DNA of 33,552 nucleotides from assembly GCA_023227965.1 (NCBI GenBank), contig JALOCA010000034.1, positions 1 through 33,552 of the forward strand, read 5' to 3'. Origin of the DNA: Lentimicrobiaceae bacterium. GTDB taxonomy: Bacteria > Bacteroidota > Bacteroidia > Bacteroidales > JALOCA01. Every line of letters begins with the position of its first letter. Within the stretch, counting starts at the first letter, position 1. Positions 31,536-33,552 of this stretch are shown piece after piece. The translations under genes were made by a program, and so were the position numbers. The notes under the pieces are model-generated. The model saw only the letters and a program-made list of their open reading frames with translations. It did not search any database and was not told where the DNA came from.

Positions 31536-31934
31536 TTATTTATCTCTTATTACTCTGATATCTACTATTATGTCTTCGCGAAGATGCCTTTTTACCGTAC
31601 AAAGGCTTGCAGTACTGATAAGTGCAGAATCGTATTTGTCAGGAAAGGCAGCTGGTACGTGAATACTTATATTAATTTTTTCGACAAGTTTTTGAATAGG
31701 GTTGTATTCAGCATCTTGCATAAGATACATCTTTTCAGTGGCAATGCCTCTCTGGTCGCAAAACGATTTGATGAAAATGCCGGCACAGGTGCCTAAAGAG
31801 GTTAAAAATACTTCAAAAGGAGAGGGTGCACTACCTTCGCCTCCCACTGAAAGCGGTTGGTCGGTTTTTACGACTAATCCGTTAATTTCTGCATTTACTT
31901 TTTTTCCACCTTCAAAATTTATTTTTATTGACAT
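31536..31934 (-). CDS. OsmC/Ohr family peroxiredoxin-like protein
   Basis: This 132-residue OsmC-fold protein has the two conserved cysteines, C50 (SLGTC) and C112 (SLCTVKRHL), that reduce organic peroxides or protect against osmotic or oxidative stress. It has the normal length. It follows the DUF2179/DUF5698 gene on the same strand with an 18-base gap, so both are likely on one transcript. Whether it is closer to OsmC or to YhfA-type proteins was not resolved. Confidence 0.92.
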   Translation of the reverse strand: MSIKINFEGGKKVNAEINGLVVKTDQPLSVGGEGSAPSPFEVFLTSLGTCAGIFIKSFCDQRGIATEKMYLMQDAEYNPIQKLVEKINISIHVPAAFPDKYDSALISTASLCTVKRHLREDIIVDIRVIRDK

Positions 31935-31952
31935 ATGTTAAAATGTTATTAG

Positions 31953-32555
31953 TTATTTTGTTTTTTTTAGATTTATTCCATAGGATTTAAAAATAGATTT
32001 TCTGGAAACACTTCTGAAAATACCTTTCTTTATATCTTTTACTTCTTCTATTGTGTAGAAAATGTGAGGGGAATACATATTAATAAGAGAAACAATATGT
32101 GGAATATCTTTTCTTTTGATAATTGAAAATATTATCTTTACCGGTCCTTTACTTCCTTGGGCATCTACTAAGGTAAGCCCGTAGTTATGTTCGCTAAGCT
32201 GTTGTACAAGTTCTTCGTAATGGGTCCCGGTAATCAAACGGATGATTACATTTCCTATAGATATTTTTTCCTCGAGAATAATTCCTATGAAATTTCCCAT
32301 GGCAAAACCGGCTCCATAGGCTATGTAGCATAATACATTATCAAGATGTTTCATGATTTGGCTTACGGCAACCAACCAGATTATTACTTCGAAAAAACCC
32401 AGAAAAGGAGCTATAAATTTATAGCCTTTCGAAAGAAAAATCAAACGAAGGGTGCCAATACTTTGGTCGGCTATGCGGGAAAGGAAAATCAATAGCGGCA
32501 GAATAACCCACGTAAATATTTCATTATCATTAAATCCTAAAAAAACTTGTTCCAT
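31953..32555 (-). CDS. DUF2179/DUF5698 membrane protein
   Basis: From the ATG at 32555 the protein has 200 residues: three membrane helices (about 16-33, 45-67 and 73-95) and a cytoplasmic C-terminal DUF2179-like domain (about 110-190). The frame continues to an ATG at 32579, but the -7 element at 32581-32588 would start transcription downstream of that codon, so 32555 is preferred. The family (UPF0316-type) has no assigned function. It is followed by the OsmC gene in the same operon. Confidence 0.88.
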   Translation of the reverse strand: MEQVFLGFNDNEIFTWVILPLLIFLSRIADQSIGTLRLIFLSKGYKFIAPFLGFFEVIIWLVAVSQIMKHLDNVLCYIAYGAGFAMGNFIGIILEEKISIGNVIIRLITGTHYEELVQQLSEHNYGLTLVDAQGSKGPVKIIFSIIKRKDIPHIVSLINMYSPHIFYTIEEVKDIKKGIFRSVSRKSIFKSYGINLKKTK

Positions 32556-32580
32556 CTTTTTTATGTCATTAAACGACATG

Positions 32581-32588
32581 CAAACTTA
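32581..32588 (-). promoter_or_regulatory. -7 promoter element (TAAGTTTG) deciding the start of the DUF2179 gene
   Basis: The plus strand reads CAAACTTA, a full TAnnTTTG match on the coding strand. Transcription should begin about 7 bases downstream, near 32574, which leaves the ATG at 32579 out of the transcript and favours the ATG at 32555. Confidence 0.5.
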
Positions 32589-32862
32589 CGATTTTTTTTA
32601 CTTCCCAAATTTGCAGCTTTAAATCAATAACACTCGACGAAAACAAACTGGTAAAGTTAAAATTGTAAGAAAAATTCTTGTCTCCCGGCAAGAAGTCTTA
32701 AAGGCGAAGTTACTCGGAATATTGGAGTTACATTATTAACTTCTTTTAAAACCGTTTATACTTGAATTAATATTTTATTATTAGGTAATTTGTAAAATAG
32801 GATGTTTTTTGTAAAATTATAAAAACTCTGGAATAGAAAAACGCTTGTACTTATCGTTTTTG
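32589..32862. other. divergent intergenic region
   Basis: The gap between the divergent DUF2179 and outer-membrane protein genes is about 370 bases in all. It is AT-rich, without ORFs of note. The hexamer AGTTAC occurs twice around 32708-32731, but no clear operator or RNA structure was seen. Confidence 0.35.
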
Positions 32863-32870
32863 TACTTTTG
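32863..32870 (+). promoter_or_regulatory. -7 promoter element (TACTTTTG) for the outer-membrane protein
   Basis: A full TAnnTTTG match lies about 80 bases before the ATG at 32952. A TTG at 32845-32847 is only 15 bases upstream, short for a -33 box. The long leader is A/T-rich. Confidence 0.45.
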
Positions 32871-32951
32871 AAAATATTTCCGACGGAATGCAGTTAATAT
32901 AATTTAAAACAGAAATTAGTTAATAATTAAAACTTTGGAACAACATAACTT

Positions 32952-33552
32952 ATGATAAAAAAATTGATTTTGTGTGCTTTCCTGTTGACGATTTGCACTT
33001 TTTTTGTTAACGCACAGCGTATTAAAGGTGCACTTACCGGGGGGGTCAATATTTCGCAGGTGGATGGCGACGAGGTGTATGGATACAGAAAATGGGGAAT
33101 TAATGCCGGTCCCTCAGCGATTGTCCCTCTTAGTGAAAAATGGTCAATTGGAATTGAACTTCTTTATAACCAAAAGGGAAGCTATCAGAAAAGACAATCA
33201 TTTGACTCAACTTTTGTTATAAGTGGTACTGACACCACATGGATTACCGGGCAATATAAATTACGGCTCAATTATGCAGAAGTCCCCATTATGGCTTACT
33301 ATACTGATAAAAAAATAATTACAGTAGGAACTGGATTTTCATGGGGCAGGCTGGTAGGTGTAAAAGAATGGGAGCATGGTAAGTTAAATGAAAACACTGA
33401 CCTTAATGGTCCTTATGATAAAGATGATTTTTGCTGGCTTGCAGATATTCGTTTTCGCGTTTATAAAAAACTCCATTTCAATGTTCGCTATGCTTATTCT
33501 ATTAATAAAATACGAACACGTACCTTTGAATCTACTGATCAGTCAAGGCAAT
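32952..33552 (+). CDS. outer-membrane beta-barrel protein (PorT/OMP_b-brl family), N-terminal part, cut by window edge
   Basis: The frame is open from the ATG at 32952 to the right edge, 200 codons. A signal peptide ends near VNAQ (19-22). It is followed by GALTGGVNISQVDG, typical of the first strand of PorT-like outer-membrane barrels in Bacteroidota, and by alternating strands such as SIGIELLYNQKGSYQ and LHFNVRYAYSINK. The C-terminus is missing. Members serve as structural barrels, type IX secretion parts or immunogenic proteins; which one cannot be told. Confidence 0.85.
   Translation, partial: MIKKLILCAFLLTICTFFVNAQRIKGALTGGVNISQVDGDEVYGYRKWGINAGPSAIVPLSEKWSIGIELLYNQKGSYQKRQSFDSTFVISGTDTTWITGQYKLRLNYAEVPIMAYYTDKKIITVGTGFSWGRLVGVKEWEHGKLNENTDLNGPYDKDDFCWLADIRFRVYKKLHFNVRYAYSINKIRTRTFESTDQSRQ

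Noticed and set aside
33004..33222. 72-residue frame on the plus strand
   Set aside because: It is an out-of-frame shadow of the outer-membrane protein that starts at 32952.
1..33552. tRNA, rRNA, insertion sequences and prophage
   Set aside because: No cloverleaf, rRNA signature, transposase, integrase or structural phage gene was recognised on either strand.

Overview
The window reads as chromosomal DNA from a member of the Bacteroidota, probably a Bacteroidales-type bacterium with a type IX secretion system. It is AT-rich. A secreted amylase carries a type IX C-terminal sorting tail, lipid A and KDO-type genes indicate a Gram-negative envelope, and the TAnnTTTG -7 promoter element typical of the phylum precedes many genes. 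No rRNA, tRNA, IS element, prophage or CRISPR array was seen.

Layout. 1-2594 (minus strand): the N-terminal part of an M16 zinc peptidase, cut by the window edge, then dnaX. 2781-6994 (plus): a polysaccharide-deacetylase-like protein, a FemAB/GNAT-like acyltransferase, uracil phosphoribosyltransferase (upp) and a MacB/FtsX-type permease with no ATPase beside it. 7004-12496 (minus): an exported alpha-glucan locus. It comprises a tandem retropepsin-like protease, a protein with four AMPK-beta-like glycogen-binding modules translationally coupled to it, and a secreted GH13 amylase. 12801-15755: a divergent pair, an NlpC/P60 peptidase and a PgpH-like 7TM-HD phosphodiesterase. 15760-22771 (minus): a TPR lipoprotein; DUF502-surE-small membrane protein-lpxB; and DUF2520-KdsC-like HAD-UbiA-Maf. 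22882-25466 (minus): a nitroreductase and a compact restriction-modification pair. 25467-26101 is gene-poor and holds a 21-bp minisatellite. 26102-33552: an unknown helical protein, an unknown lipoprotein, a patatin fused to a surface-antigen-type barrel, a PLP-dependent sulfur amino-acid enzyme, an OsmC protein, a DUF2179/DUF5698 membrane protein and the start of an outer-membrane beta-barrel gene.

Most of the window is conserved core or envelope biology: lipid A, peptidoglycan, nucleotide salvage, c-di-AMP turnover and replication. The two accessory parts are the alpha-glucan locus and the restriction-modification/minisatellite stretch.

The strongest candidate for something undescribed is the alpha-glucan locus. 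Its 484-residue protein has no catalytic domain, but four consecutive copies of the AMPK-beta glycogen-binding fold. Each copy keeps the Trp, Lys, Trp and Asn positions that contact glycogen in AMPK, at nearly constant spacing. Its start codon overlaps the stop codon of a double-DTG aspartyl protease. Short palindromic repeats of two sequence types lie in the gaps between 22.8 and 27.9 kb and probably double as terminators.
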